From positions 4,122,501 to 4,186,500 of the forward strand of contig UGTZ01000001.1 in NCBI GenBank assembly GCA_900455085.1: a DNA stretch of 64,000 bases, written 5' to 3'. Below, one piece after another: positions 53,609 to 64,000 of the stretch. Origin of the DNA: Providencia rettgeri. Its GTDB lineage: Bacteria; Pseudomonadota; Gammaproteobacteria; Enterobacterales; Enterobacteriaceae. Positions within the stretch are counted from its first letter, which is position 1. The number at the start of each line of letters is the position of its first letter. Below the pieces are notes generated by a model. It saw only the letters and a list, made by a program, of their open reading frames with translations, made no database searches and was not told the DNA's origin. The translations under genes were made by a program, and so were the position numbers.

Positions 53609-55338
53609 ATGATTCAAAAAACACTTTTAGCTATTGCATTGAGTAGTGCAATATCGAGTTTTGCTTACAGTGCTCCCCCTGAGAAACCCAATGTTTTAAT
53701 TATTATTGCCGATGATATGGGCTATTCCGATATCAGCCCATTCGGAGGGGAAATTCCTACACCCAATTTGCAGACTATGGCCGAACAAGGTGTCAGGATG
53801 AGCCAGTATTATACTTCCCCAATGTCAGCCCCCGCTCGTTCCATGTTGCTCACTGGCGCAACTAATCAACAAGCGGGGATTGGTGGAATGTGGTGGTATG
53901 AGAATACGGTTGGTGAGCCCGGCTATGAATTACGGCTTACTGACCGTGTGGTCACTTTGGCTGAGCGCTTCCAAGATGCAGGCTATAATACTTTGATGTC
54001 CGGTAAATGGCACTTAGGTTATAGCCATGGCTCGCGGCCAACAGATAGAGGATTCAACCAAGCCTTTGCCTTTATGGGAGGGGGGACTAGCCACTTTGAT
54101 GATGCAGTTCCATTAGGAACGGTCGAAAGTTTCCACACTTATTACACATTAAATGGTGAAAAAACACCGTTACCCGCAAACTTTTATTCCAGTGAAGCCT
54201 ACGCAAAAAAACTTGAAGAGTGGATAAAAGAAACCCCTAGTGGCCAACCTATTTTTGCCTATTTGGCTTTTACTGCCCCCTCATGACCCTTTGCAAGCGC
54301 CAGATGAGTGGATCCAACATTTTGATGGCCAATATGATGAAGGCTATGGAAAAATTTATCGACAGCGCATCAATCGATTAAAAGAAATTGGAATTATCAT
54401 AGATAAAACCCCAATGCCCCATCTTGATTTAGATAAAGAATGGGAGCAACTCACACCTGAAGAAAAACGCTATGCAGCGAAAACAATGCAAGTCTATGCA
54501 GCAATGATTGCCAATATGGATGAGCAAATTGGCAATGTACTCAATACATTAAAAGAAACTGGCCGCGATAAAAATACGATTATTATTTTTGCGACAGACA
54601 AATGGGGCCAACCCAGCTCAAGGCTTTTATTACGAGGGCGATTCTGCATTTTGGCAGCAGTTTGATAATAGCTACGAAAACTTAGGACGTAAAAATTCCT
54701 TTGTCTCTGCGGGACCTCATTGGGCCAATGTTAGTAATGCACCCTATGCAAACATCCACAAAACGACCAGTGCACAAGGTGGGATTAACACCGATTTAAT
54801 CATCACAGGTCCCGGTATCAATAAAGCAGGAAGTATTGATAATACTCCGATGGCCGTTTATGACATCGCTCCAACCCTATATGAATTTGCTGGTATTGAC
54901 CCTAATAAAAAGATTAAAGATATCAGCCCAGTGCCAGTTCGAGGTGTTAGCTTTAAACAGCATTTCACCCAAGGTACTCCAGTAAAAACGCGTTATTCAT
55001 TTGCTATGGAGTTACATAACCAAGCAGCCTTAGTTGAAGGTAATTGGAAACTACGTCGCCTTGTCCCTACCTCGGCCAAAGCAGAAATGGCGCCATGGGA
55101 GCTGTTTAATTTAAAAGACGACCCGCTGGAAACGCAAAACCTTGCCGCACAGTACCCTGACATTCTTGAAAAACTTCGCCAGCAATATGAACAGTTTGCC
55201 AAAACAGGAATGGTTATTGAGGCTAAAGGAGAAGCGATTGATTATATTGGTTATAACGAAAAAACGGGTAATTACCTTGGTATTGACCCCGAAACACATA
55301 AGCGCATAGTGCCAACGCTAACTCAGTCAGGGGAATAA
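53609..55338 (+). CDS. Arylsulfatase, Ser-type (two frameshifts in this sequence)
   Basis: Exported sulfatase with a signal peptide (about residues 1-21). It carries the catalytic motif S73-A-P-A-R, in which Ser73 is expected to become formylglycine. Metal ligands are in IIADDMGYSD near residue 32. Two extra bases break the frame: a C5 run at 54276-54280, after TAP, and an AAA at 54600-54602, in the ATDNG segment. Removing both gives a continuous 575-aa enzyme with the C-terminal domain. Ser-type sulfatases need an anSME partner, and one follows 1 bp downstream. The substrate is unknown. Confidence 0.88.
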
Positions 55339-55339
55339 C

Positions 55340-56516
55340 ATGAAAATCGCCTTTCATGATAACCCGCCGGTATTTTCGCCGCCCACACGAGCGGTCGTTC
55401 CCTTTCATATTTTGCTTAAACCCGTTGGCGCTGGCTGTAATCTTAAATGTGATTATTGTTATTATCCAGAAGATCAGCTGGCGAGATCTAAACCCATGAT
55501 AAAAGAGATGTTAGAACCTTTTATCCGTCACTATATCGCATCACAACCTGCCTACAGCAAAGAAATTAACTTTGTATGGCAAGGTGGAGAGCCCTTACTT
55601 GCAGGGTTAGATTTCTATAAAAAGGCCATTGCGTTGCAACAAAAATATGCACCAAGCCAAGTCAAAATTTCTAATAGCCTACAAACTAATGCCACCTTGC
55701 TCACTCCTGCCTGGTGCCGCTTCTTAAAACAGCATGATTTTATTGTTGGTGTCAGCTTAGATGGGCCAAAAGAAATTCATGACCGTTATCGTTTAAATAA
55801 AAAAGGACAACAAGGAAGTTATGATGGGGTCCTAAAAGGTATTCGGTTATTACAAGAGTTTGGCATTGAGTTTAATATTCTGACGGTTGTACATGATGCG
55901 GTTGCCAACCAAGCCGTAACTATTTATGACCACTTCACTCAGTTAGGTGTGAAATTCATTCAATTTCAACCGTTAATGTCTGAAGGTAGTGCGCTTGAGC
56001 ATCATTTTACGTTGTCTGCTCATAATTGGGGGGCAATTTTTGACAGACATTTATTCACGCTGGCAATCCAAAAATCACATTGGCCAAGTATTTGTGATGA
56101 ATATTGAACAGGTATATAACCAATATTTTACTTATGTAAGCCAAACTTGCGTCCATTCAGAGCGCTGTGGGACTAACTTAATCATGGAAACGCAAGGCGA
56201 AATATTTGCCTGTGATCACCAAATGAACGCCAGTCATTATTTGGGGCATTTTTCAGAGTTAACGCCATTTAGTGAACAAGTCTCCAACTCTATTTCTCTC
56301 TCTTTTGGGCAAAATAAAAGTACCCGCAGAGAATGCCAGTCCTGCACAGTAAAGAGCGTTTGCCAAGGCGGCTGCCCTGCGCATATCAATTCAACAGGGA
56401 AAAATGCACTGTGCGATGGTTATTTTCGATTTTTTGATGTGGTGATGGCCCCTGTGCGAAAATACGAACGCAGTATGCGGGGTGTGCAACAATGGCGGCA
56501 GGCAATAATGTCTTAG
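55340..56516 (+). CDS. Anaerobic sulfatase-maturating enzyme, radical SAM (frameshifted in this sequence)
   Basis: Radical-SAM enzyme of the AtsB/anSME type that oxidises the sulfatase Ser to formylglycine without oxygen. The cluster motif is Cys33-xxx-Cys37-xx-Cys40. The C-terminal SPASM-like cysteines (CGTN..., CQSCTVKSVCQGGCPAH...CDGYFRFF) bind auxiliary clusters. The frame breaks at a G6 run at 56028-56033. Dropping one G gives a continuous 391-aa protein. It starts 1 bp after the sulfatase stop, so they are one operon. Confidence 0.88.
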
Positions 56517-56533
56517 TCTCTCAGTTAATAATA

Positions 56534-56581
56534 AACCCCCTTCATCAATGAACTACCCTCGACTCATTGATGCTGGGGGTT
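56534..56581. terminator. Terminator between maturase gene and mpl
   Basis: AACCCCC / GGGGGTT outer stem plus CATCAATGA / TCATTGATG inner stem, placed between convergent genes. Confidence 0.75.
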
Positions 56582-56605
56582 ATTTTCTAAATGATTAAGA
56601 GGCCA

Positions 56606-57988
56606 TTAATCATCTTGCTCTGTTTCTGATTTGGCTTTCAAACCTGCGAGTAATTTGCCATGAATACCGCTGAAACCACCGTTGCTCATCACCAAAATAT
56701 GATCGCCCGGTTGTGCGGTTTCAATAATCATATTGGTAAATGCCTCAATATCTGCACTCCAACGTGCGGGTTGAACACATTTTTCAGCGATGTCTGTGAC
56801 CATCCAAGGGATATTGGCAGGTTGGAACAGAAATACTTCATCTGCACGGCCTAACGCAGGCGCAATATCATTTTTATTGATACCCATTTTCATCGTATTC
56901 GAGCGAGGTTCAAGCACCGCAAGAATACGTGAAGTCCCGCCAACTTTGCTGCGAAGTGCTTCTAACGTTGCCAAAATAGCAGTTGGATGATGTGCGAAGT
57001 CATCGTAAACACTGACACCATTTTCAACACCACGTAGCTCAAGGCGACGGCGTGCATTGATAAAACGATTCAAAGCGAGGCAAGCTTCTTTTACTGGAAC
57101 ACCCACATGGTGAGCCGCCGCAATCGCCATCAATGCATTTTGGATATTGTGGTTACCCACTTGTGACCAAGTGACTTCTCCAACTTTTTCTTGTTGGTAG
57201 TACACGGCGAAGTGGCTGCCATCGTGGCTGAGCTTCTCAGCTTGCCATCCGCCATGCTCTCCACCCACCAGCTCTTGTTCACTCCAGCAGCCCATTCCAA
57301 TCACTTGTTTTAAATGATTGTCGTTGTCAGGTGTAAAAATTTTGCCGCTGGCTGGCACAATACGTACAAGATGATGGAACTGTTTTTGAATCGCTTCGAG
57401 GTTTTCAAAGATATCCGCATGGTCGAATTCAAGGTTGTTCAATACCAAGGTTTTCGGGCTGTAATGCACAAATTTAGAACGTTTATCAAAGAATGCACAG
57501 TCATACTCATCCGCTTCGATAACAAAAAACGGGCTTTCACCTATCTTAGCGGAGACATCAAAATTCCCTGGAACACCGCCAATTAGAAAACCAGGCTTGT
57601 AACCACAGTCTTCTAAAATCCATGCAAGCATTCCCGCGGTGGTTGTTTTACCATGAGTTCCCGCCACAGCCAGTACCCAACGTTCAGGTAAGACATGGTC
57701 ATGAAGCCACTGTGGGCCAGATGTATACGGCAAACCTCTTTCTAACACGGCTTCGACACAAGGGTTACCACGCGTCATTGCATTACCAATCACTACCATA
57801 TCCGGTATTGGGTCAAGCTGAGCCGGATCATACCCTTGAATGAGTTCAATTCCTTGATTTTCAAGTAATGTGCTCATCGGTGGATATACATTGGCATCCG
57901 AACCCGTCACTTTATGTCCTAAAGAACGAGCCAATATTGCTAAGCTTCCCATAAAGGTACCGCATATACCTAAAATATGTATGTGCAT
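56606..57988 (-). CDS. mpl: UDP-N-acetylmuramate:L-alanyl-gamma-D-glutamyl-meso-diaminopimelate ligase
   Basis: 460-aa Mur-ligase-family enzyme that reuses the murein tripeptide released during wall turnover. The ATP loop GTHGKTTT is near residue 112. The N-terminal Rossmann motif (GICGTFMGSLA) and the Mur-ligase central and C-terminal domains are full length. Divergent from fbp, as in E. coli. Confidence 0.97.
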   Translation of the reverse strand: MHIHILGICGTFMGSLAILARSLGHKVTGSDANVYPPMSTLLENQGIELIQGYDPAQLDPIPDMVVIGNAMTRGNPCVEAVLERGLPYTSGPQWLHDHVLPERWVLAVAGTHGKTTTAGMLAWILEDCGYKPGFLIGGVPGNFDVSAKIGESPFFVIEADEYDCAFFDKRSKFVHYSPKTLVLNNLEFDHADIFENLEAIQKQFHHLVRIVPASGKIFTPDNDNHLKQVIGMGCWSEQELVGGEHGGWQAEKLSHDGSHFAVYYQQEKVGEVTWSQVGNHNIQNALMAIAAAHHVGVPVKEACLALNRFINARRRLELRGVENGVSVYDDFAHHPTAILATLEALRSKVGGTSRILAVLEPRSNTMKMGINKNDIAPALGRADEVFLFQPANIPWMVTDIAEKCVQPARWSADIEAFTNMIIETAQPGDHILVMSNGGFSGIHGKLLAGLKAKSETEQDD

Positions 57989-58151
57989 TCTTTTTCATCC
58001 AATTAGCATGAGGTTGGTCACTATTCTACCCATCAAAAACAGGTTTATAAATGCATTAACCTATTAATCTTTTTTTTATTTAGTTAAACTCTTCCCGCGC
58101 GAGGGTAAATGCCCCGCAAAACCTCTGTCAATTTTATTCAGGACCTTCGTC

Positions 58152-59159
58152 ATGAAAACATTAGGCGAATTCATCGTCGAAAAGCAACAAGATTTTCCTC
58201 ATGCAACAGGTGAGCTGACTTCTTTATTATCAGCTATCAAACTGGGCGCTAAAATTATCCATCGTGATATTAATAAAGCTGGACTTGTCGATATTCTTGG
58301 CACTAACGGTGTTTCGAATATTCAAGGTGAAGTTCAGATGAAGCTTGACCTGTATGCAAACGAAAAACTGAAAGCGGCTTTAAAAGCACGCGGAGAAGTC
58401 GCCGGTATCGCCTCTGAAGAAGAAGACGAAATTGTCATTTTCGAAGGAGACCGTGCAGAAAACGCAAAATATGTTGTTTTAATGGACCCGCTTGATGGTT
58501 CTTCGAACATCGATGTAAACGTTTCCGTTGGAACAATTTTCTCCATTTACCATCGTATTACACCGATTGGTCAACCGGTTACAGAAGCCGATTTCCTGCA
58601 ACCAGGTAATCGCCAAGTGGCTGCGGGCTACGTGGTTTATGGTTCATCAACAATGTTGGTTTACACCACTGGTGTTGGTGTGCATGCGTTTACTTACGAC
58701 CCATCATTGGGCGTTTTCTGCTTATCTCATGAAAAAGTGATGTTCCCATCAGAAGGGAAAATGTACTCCATCAACGAAGGAAACTATATCAAGTTCCCGA
58801 TGGGTGTTAAAAAGTACATTAAATATTGCCAAGAAGAAGATAAAGCAACAAATCGCCCGTATACCACACGTTATATCGGTTCTTTGGTTGCAGACTTCCA
58901 TCGTAACTTGCTCAAAGGGGGAATTTATATTTACCCAAGTACCGCAAGCCATCCAAATGGAAAACTGCGCCTTCTGTACGAATGCAACCCAATTGCATTT
59001 TTAGCAGAGCAAGCCGGTGGTAAAGCCAGTGACGGAGCAAACCGCATTTTAGATATCATGCCTAGCGAATTACACCAACGCGCACCGTTCTTTGTCGGAA
59101 CTGAGTCGATGGTAGAGAAAGCAGAATCATTTATGCGTGAATTCCCTGACACGGAATAA
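58152..59159 (+). CDS. fbp: Fructose-1,6-bisphosphatase class I
   Basis: 335-aa gluconeogenic enzyme. The metal and substrate motif MDPLDGSSNID is near residue 115, and the conserved C-terminal RLLYECNPIAFLAEQAGG near residue 275. Length and both halves match E. coli Fbp. A strong terminator follows 17 bp after the stop. Confidence 0.98.
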   Translation: MKTLGEFIVEKQQDFPHATGELTSLLSAIKLGAKIIHRDINKAGLVDILGTNGVSNIQGEVQMKLDLYANEKLKAALKARGEVAGIASEEEDEIVIFEGDRAENAKYVVLMDPLDGSSNIDVNVSVGTIFSIYHRITPIGQPVTEADFLQPGNRQVAAGYVVYGSSTMLVYTTGVGVHAFTYDPSLGVFCLSHEKVMFPSEGKMYSINEGNYIKFPMGVKKYIKYCQEEDKATNRPYTTRYIGSLVADFHRNLLKGGIYIYPSTASHPNGKLRLLYECNPIAFLAEQAGGKASDGANRILDIMPSELHQRAPFFVGTESMVEKAESFMREFPDTE

Positions 59160-59176
59160 TCTAATTCATTAATTAT

Positions 59177-59202
59177 AAGGCGGGGCTTCCCGCCTTTTTT
59201 GT
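59177..59202 (+). terminator. Terminator after fbp
   Basis: AAGGCGGG (59177-59184) pairs with CCCGCCTT (59189-59196), followed by a T-run. Confidence 0.9.
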
Positions 59203-59365
59203 TCCTTTTTTTCACCAACTAGTGAGTTTTACCCCTCTTTACGGCTATAATGTTCCCCACGCTATCTACCCGAGTATTTAATTTGTCTGAAGGCCGCCAT
59301 AAATGTGATGCCCTCCAACAAGTTAGCAAGGGTAAATTCATTATTCACACAAAGGATACATTTAA

Positions 59366-59894
59366 ATGGCCTGAACAATGTACCGGCAGGTAAGATCTGC
59401 CAGAAGATATCTATGTTATCATCGAAATTCCAGCGAACGCAGATCCTATCAAATATGAAGTTGATAAAGAGTCTGGTGCGCTGTTTGTAGACCGTTTCAT
59501 GTCAACAGCGATGTTCTATCCATGCAACTATGGTTACATCAACAACACCCTGTCTCTAGATGGCGACCCAGTTGATGTGTTAGTCCCAACACCATACCCA
59601 TTACAACCAGGCTCAGTCATTCGTTGCCGCCCTGTTGGCGTACTGAAAATGACTGACGAGTCAGGTGAAGATGCAAAATTAGTTGCTGTTCCGCACACTA
59701 AATTAAGCAAAGAGTACGATCACATTAAAGATGTGAACGACCTGCCAGAATTACTGCGTGCTCAAATTACTCACTTCTTTGAACATTACAAAGACTTAGA
59801 AAAAGGTAAGTGGGTTAAAGTTGATGGTTGGGAAGATGCGGCATCTGCAAAAGCAGAGATCATCGAGTCTTTCGAACGCGCTGCAAAAAAATAA
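59366..59894 (+). CDS. ppa: Inorganic pyrophosphatase (two frameshifts in this sequence)
   Basis: Essential soluble PPase that hydrolyses PPi and drives biosynthetic reactions. ATG 59366 has an AAAGGA ribosome-binding site 9 bp upstream. Two bases are missing near the 5' end: one in the CC at 59370-59371 and one in the AA at 59392-59393. Restoring both gives the N-terminus MALNNVPAGKDLPED and exactly 176 aa, the E. coli length. The active-site motif DGDPVDVLV is intact. The gene must be functional in a living cell, so both indels are probably sequencing errors. Confidence 0.93.
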
Positions 59895-59915
59895 TCTCCC
59901 TCTCGGAACATTATG

Positions 59916-59945
59916 AAAGCTCTGGTTAATACCAGAGCTTTTTTA
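59916..59945 (+). terminator. Terminator after ppa
   Basis: Perfect 11-bp stem (AAAGCTCTGGT / ACCAGAGCTTT) with a TAAT loop and T-run. Confidence 0.9.
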
Positions 59946-59976
59946 TGGGCCCTAACAAGCCAATTCGTTGATAAAA

Positions 59977-60000
59977 AACGCCAGCAATAGTACTGGCGTT
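59977..60000 (-). terminator. Terminator after ytfP/tamB unit
   Basis: AACGCCAG / CTGGCGTT stem, U-rich in the minus-strand transcript, ends the tamB-ytfP operon. It could also act on the plus strand. Confidence 0.8.
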
Positions 60001-60036
60001 TTATATTTTTACGACTCGATAGTGGTTATTGAGCCG

Positions 60037-60384
60037 TTATACTTCTTCATCACGTTTCAGCCAATCGCCACTTTTTATTTGGCGTAGACCATCAACAGAA
60101 TGTTTATACAGATAAATCCAAGCGTTGCCATACGGCGTTGAGATGAGCTCCCTCACATAGTCTTGAGAGTTTTTCTTTAGCTCATCTAACTCTGTCAAAA
60201 TGGACGGGTTGATTCGATAAACCTCGCACTCTATTGCCCCATCTCCTTTGACAACCGCAGGATAATATCCAAGATCATACAGTTCATAGCCTTCTAGCTT
60301 ATGCTCACCGAGTAGCTGAGCATAAGTCATCCAGTGATGATTTCCTTGCTTTTGTCTTAAGCTGCCATAAACAATTACACGCAT
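60037..60384 (-). CDS. ytfP: Gamma-glutamylcyclotransferase-like protein YtfP
   Basis: 115-aa GGCT-fold protein. The N-terminal YGSLRQKQGNHHWM motif forms the family's anion-binding loop. Biochemical function is not firmly established. It begins 3 bp after the tamB stop, the same order as E. coli tamA-tamB-ytfP. Confidence 0.93.
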   Translation of the reverse strand: MRVIVYGSLRQKQGNHHWMTYAQLLGEHKLEGYELYDLGYYPAVVKGDGAIECEVYRINPSILTELDELKKNSQDYVRELISTPYGNAWIYLYKHSVDGLRQIKSGDWLKRDEEV

Positions 60385-60387
60385 AAT

Positions 60388-63300
60388 CTAAAACTCAAAT
60401 TGGTAGAGGAGATCCAATGCCTGATTCACACCAGACACAGCTTCTAAATACAGTTTTGGCATCAACCGATAACGTAAAGTTAACGTCGCCAATGAGTCAA
60501 AGATACCAACTCCATACTTCACTTGTAAATCATTAGTGATCTTACCACTTACAACGACTTGAGAACCATCCCCCACACCTTGGGTATCGACGGCTAAATC
60601 AGAGACTCCCAAATGTCTCACCTATTTTACCCACGAGTTGCCCACTTTGTGCTACACCTAAGCCTATTAACATAGATGTCATTTGTGAACCATTTGCGTC
60701 TCCACTATCTAAGCCCTCTCCTCTTAATAAATAAGACAGCGCTTCTTGTTGTGTTTTCGCCGGTTCAGAGAATATTTCTACTTTCGGTTTATCCGCAAGC
60801 CCTGTGACCTTCACCCCAGCAATCACGCCATCTGCCGTGTTGTCTGGGTTACGAATGGCTTCTAAGTTTAAGAATGGTTGGTCCGCAGGGCCTGAGAATT
60901 GAATTTGGCCTTTACGGACAATCAAATCTTGCCCATAAGCACGGAAACGACCGGCTGGAATATCCACTTGGCCATTAATGTGCAGACCATGGATATTCTG
61001 AACCACTTTCAATAAACCCGTCAGGCGCGCTTTTAAGCCAAACGCATCCAATCGGACATCATTACCAATTTTAATATCTAAATTGGTCTGAATAGGAATG
61101 GACGGCGCTTTTTGTTCAATTGGCTGCAGGTTGCTATCTAGCATCACCACATCCGATGATGGGCTTACCGCCGACTCAGGGAGTTCTTGAACAGTAATTC
61201 GTGCCCACGGAATATTGACGGTACCGTTTAGCGTGAGTACCGAAGGTGATGCATCAAATACAATGTCCGGTTGAACATCAATTTGGATCATCGGCGGTAA
61301 AGAAACTCGAAGGTTATTACCTCGTGCCATGACTTTTGCACGCCATGCATTAACATTGCGCCAATCTGCATCACCATCAATGTTCAGATAGCCTTCTGGC
61401 GTGTTTATCTGACCATTCATTACTGAGCTTGTGCCGTTGAAATTAATACCTAAATGACCACTTTTGATATCAAACGGGATCATTGCCGATCTCACTTCTA
61501 AGCTCGAAAGCGCTAAATTACCATTTAATAATGGGTTATTCGCTGCCCCACCTAAACGTAAGTTCGCACTCAAGCGCCCATTCGCCACTTCCTTCTGGCC
61601 CAGCAACGGCTTGATTAAATCTAATGTCACTGAATTGATTTCAACATTACCCGACAGTAAGCGGCGATTTTCAATATCAGAAATTTGAATATTGCCGCGC
61701 ATTTGGCCATTATTCGTTAGCCCAAACAACCAGTTAAGGTCTGCCTTGCCATTTTTCAAGCCCGCGCTTAACGTTAAGGTATCAAAAGCAATAGGTAAAC
61801 GAGTGCCATCCACAAACTGAACCGCTTTGACATCATTTCCTCGCAAGTCCAACTTCACTTGCGGCATACTGCCATCTGCTTTCCAAATCGCATTAGCTTT
61901 ACCCGTAAATACGCCGCTGACTCGAGTATCTTGTGGCATAAACGGTTTGATCATCGCGAGGTCAAAACGTTCTAGCACGATATCTGCGCTACCACTTTTA
62001 CCTGCTTTAATCGGTTTTGGTACACACAAACGGGCATTCGGGTTGACCCAACAATGGCTGCCGATAGTCACTTCTTGCGTTTGGTTAGCATAATTGAGTG
62101 ACATCGCTTGGTTTAAGCGCCATTCACCCACCACCGTATCAAATAAGGTATTGGTTAAATTCCCTTTCCACACTTCAGTCTGCCGGTCAAAACTACCTGC
62201 TAATGCTAATTGTCCAGAAACCGGTTCACCCTTCATGTTCAACTTGAGCGAGTGCTGTTTTTCACTTCCTTTCGCATCTAAAGTCAGGTTATTGACGACA
62301 AGATCACCTTGTTTCAACTGACGAAGAACAACGGATAAATCCCCTTTAATTTGCTCGCCTGTTGCTACATTTCCTTTGATAACAACATTCTCGATAGCAA
62401 GATCATCTTGCCACTTCACGCCGCGTGCCGTAAGGTCAACAAGGGCTTCAGGTGTCTGTAAATTACCACGCAATTTCACATCACCGGCAATCACTCCCCC
62501 TAAGCCGGGTAGCAAGCCATTGAGAGCAGGGGCATTAATTTTGGCATCAAGGTTCCATTTATCGGCAAGAGAGCCTTTTACATCGACATGGTTTTTACCC
62601 AGTGCCAAATTAAAGTTTGGAATATCCCATTGACCAGCTGCGTTACCTTTGGCTTTACCGCGCGCTTTTAAGAGGTTATTTTTAACATTGCCGTCTAAAA
62701 CAATTTCAGGAATATCCAACTGCCAACTACCGCCGTATAAACTTCCGCGCGTGGCAATTTTACCTTCCACTTTAGCAGGCCATTCAGGGTACTGTTTGGC
62801 AGTATTAATACCTGAAAGGGTCAATACTGCATTCCAACTAATTGCCTTGCTCCAGTCCGCAACGCCAGTAATATCAGCATGACCTTGCAAAGCAGCTAAA
62901 CGTAAGCGAGTTAAATTAATTTGCTCTTCATTACCTTTCGCATCTAATAGCAAGGTCGAAGGTGGTAAATCCTGCCCAGTGATAGCTGAACGTACAGACA
63001 TGTCATAAGCTGACGGTCGGCCATTTAGACGCAGACGTGTCCCATCGAGTTGGTATTGTGCTTCCCCCACTAACGGCCACGTTAACTTATCGCTTTCTAG
63101 TGTAAGCAAAATAGGTAAGTCTGCTTGTGACAAATCCGTTTCTGCATCTAATTTTGCATTAATTGGCCCATGTAAGTTCAAGGCCAATTTTAGTTCATCA
63201 ATCAAACCGCCTTTTAAGGAGAGGTCTATTTTTTGCCCATTTAAATCTTCTAAACGGCTTTCCCCCACGACTGATAATGAGACTGGCCATTTATCTTGCA

Positions 63301-64000
63301 AAGTTGCCGAGCCAGATAACGCAATATTCCCCTGCGGTGCATCGACTTTTAACTGTTTAACGAGGACTTGTTGTCCTTCATTTGAAAGACTCAGGTGCAA
63401 TTGGTTAATTTTAAGATCAGTCGCCCCCGTTAACTGAAAATTCGAAGCATTAATGCCATCAACATTTAAATCAACAGGTAAAATAACTTCTGGTAATTCA
63501 GCGAGTAACGGTTTAGAAAATAGTGCTTTTAATTCGTCTGCCAATGATTTTTGTTCGTTGATCGGCGTTGGGTCTGGCTGTTTCTCTTCAACGACGGCAT
63601 CTGATTTGGTTTCAGGTAAATTAATCGCTAAATCAATGATATCAGTTGGAATGATAGTAATCGTTTTCCCTTCCCACGTTGCTCCTGTGGTAAATTTCGC
63701 TAAATCAATATCCATACCATCCACATTGACGTGCGTTGAAACCAAAGCCAATTGATTCAAACGAATGGTCAAAGGCGCCTTGAGTTCAGTCAATGGTTCA
63801 GATGGTGGCGTTTCTTCTGAAGGGGGGAATTGGGTGGTATCGACAGTCACAGTGACATTTTCCGTGCCTAAGTTGTCGACACATAGCTCACGGCTTGTTA
63901 AACAACCTAGACGTACCGCTAAATTTAATTTCCCCGCATTAACATCAACGCCTGGCATTTGATATTTAACGCCACTTAGCGTTAAGTCACTAATATCACC
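60388..64000 (-). CDS. tamB: TamB, inner-membrane/periplasmic lipid-transport bridge protein (5' truncated by window, one frameshift)
   Basis: AsmA-superfamily protein (YtfN) that works with TamA in outer-membrane assembly and phospholipid transport. The reading frame enters from beyond base 64000, so the N-terminal anchor is not seen. The visible 1,200 residues are beta-rich repeats typical of the hydrophobic groove, with the conserved DUF490 C-terminal domain. The frame breaks after IGETFG at a CCC run at 60608-60610 and resumes as VSDLAVDTQGVGDGSQVVVSG to the DLLYQFEF terminus. Removing one base joins them, so this is probably a sequencing insertion. Confidence 0.95.

Overview
The window is a chromosomal segment of an AT-rich enteric gammaproteobacterium. 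Protein sequences, gene order and ERIC-type repeats point to Morganellaceae, most likely Providencia or a close relative. This is inferred from recognised families, not from a database search. Most of the window is core genome in blocks also known from E. coli, though the blocks are joined differently. The left edge cuts the first gene of a phosphonate transporter operon and the right edge cuts tamB.

Layout. 1-3.6 kb: phnSTUV-type 2-aminoethylphosphonate ABC transporter. 3.7-6.5 kb: a small lipoprotein, the pyrimidine-attenuated pyrL-pyrB-pyrI operon, and ridA. 6.5-9.5 kb: anaerobic ribonucleotide reductase nrdDG behind NrdR-box-like sites. 9.5-14.8 kb: yhbP, a DUF1471 protein, yhbQ, yhbS, and divergent ubiT / ubiUV (O2-independent ubiquinone synthesis). 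14.8-18.1 kb: an HlyD plus two ABC-2 permease export operon. 18.4-21.1 kb: tandem ERIC repeats abutting the pyruvate-sensing btsSR two-component system. 21.3-44.3 kb: a long minus-strand informational block: deaD/yrbN, nlpI, pnp, rpsO, truB, rbfA, infB, nusA, rimP, tRNA-fMet, tRNA-Leu, secG, glmM, folP, ftsH, rlmE, greA, obgE, rpmA, rplU. Plus-strand yhbY and dacB lie inside it. 44.7-47.3 kb: ispB, two paralogous genes with a phage Mu-type DNA-binding domain, and the Ner-like sfsB. 47.4-51.0 kb: a cystathionine beta-lyase-like enzyme, a HAAAP amino-acid transporter and a divergent LysR regulator. 51.1-53.5 kb: mdh, argR and a small membrane protein. 53.6-56.5 kb: a Ser-type sulfatase with its radical-SAM maturase. 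56.6-64 kb: mpl, fbp, ppa, ytfP, tamB.

At least eleven single-base indels break eight otherwise normal reading frames: pyrI, ftsH, rlmE, obgE (two), the sulfatase (two), the maturase, ppa (two) and tamB. Nearly all fall in short homopolymers. Undoing them restores the expected family lengths, for example ppa to 176 aa, rlmE to 209 aa and obgE to 391 aa. Several of these genes are essential, so the simplest reading is base-calling error in the assembly rather than gene decay. I annotate each as one gene spanning the frameshift.

Functional links. Several genes serve anaerobic life: nrdDG, ubiTUV, and a radical-SAM sulfatase maturase that works without oxygen. The most unusual local features are the ERIC array that forms the upstream region of btsS, an ERIC copy between rpsO and pnp, and the three Mu-like DNA-binding proteins clustered between ispB and sfsB. 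I found no CRISPR array, complete prophage, transposase or clearly novel multi-gene system.
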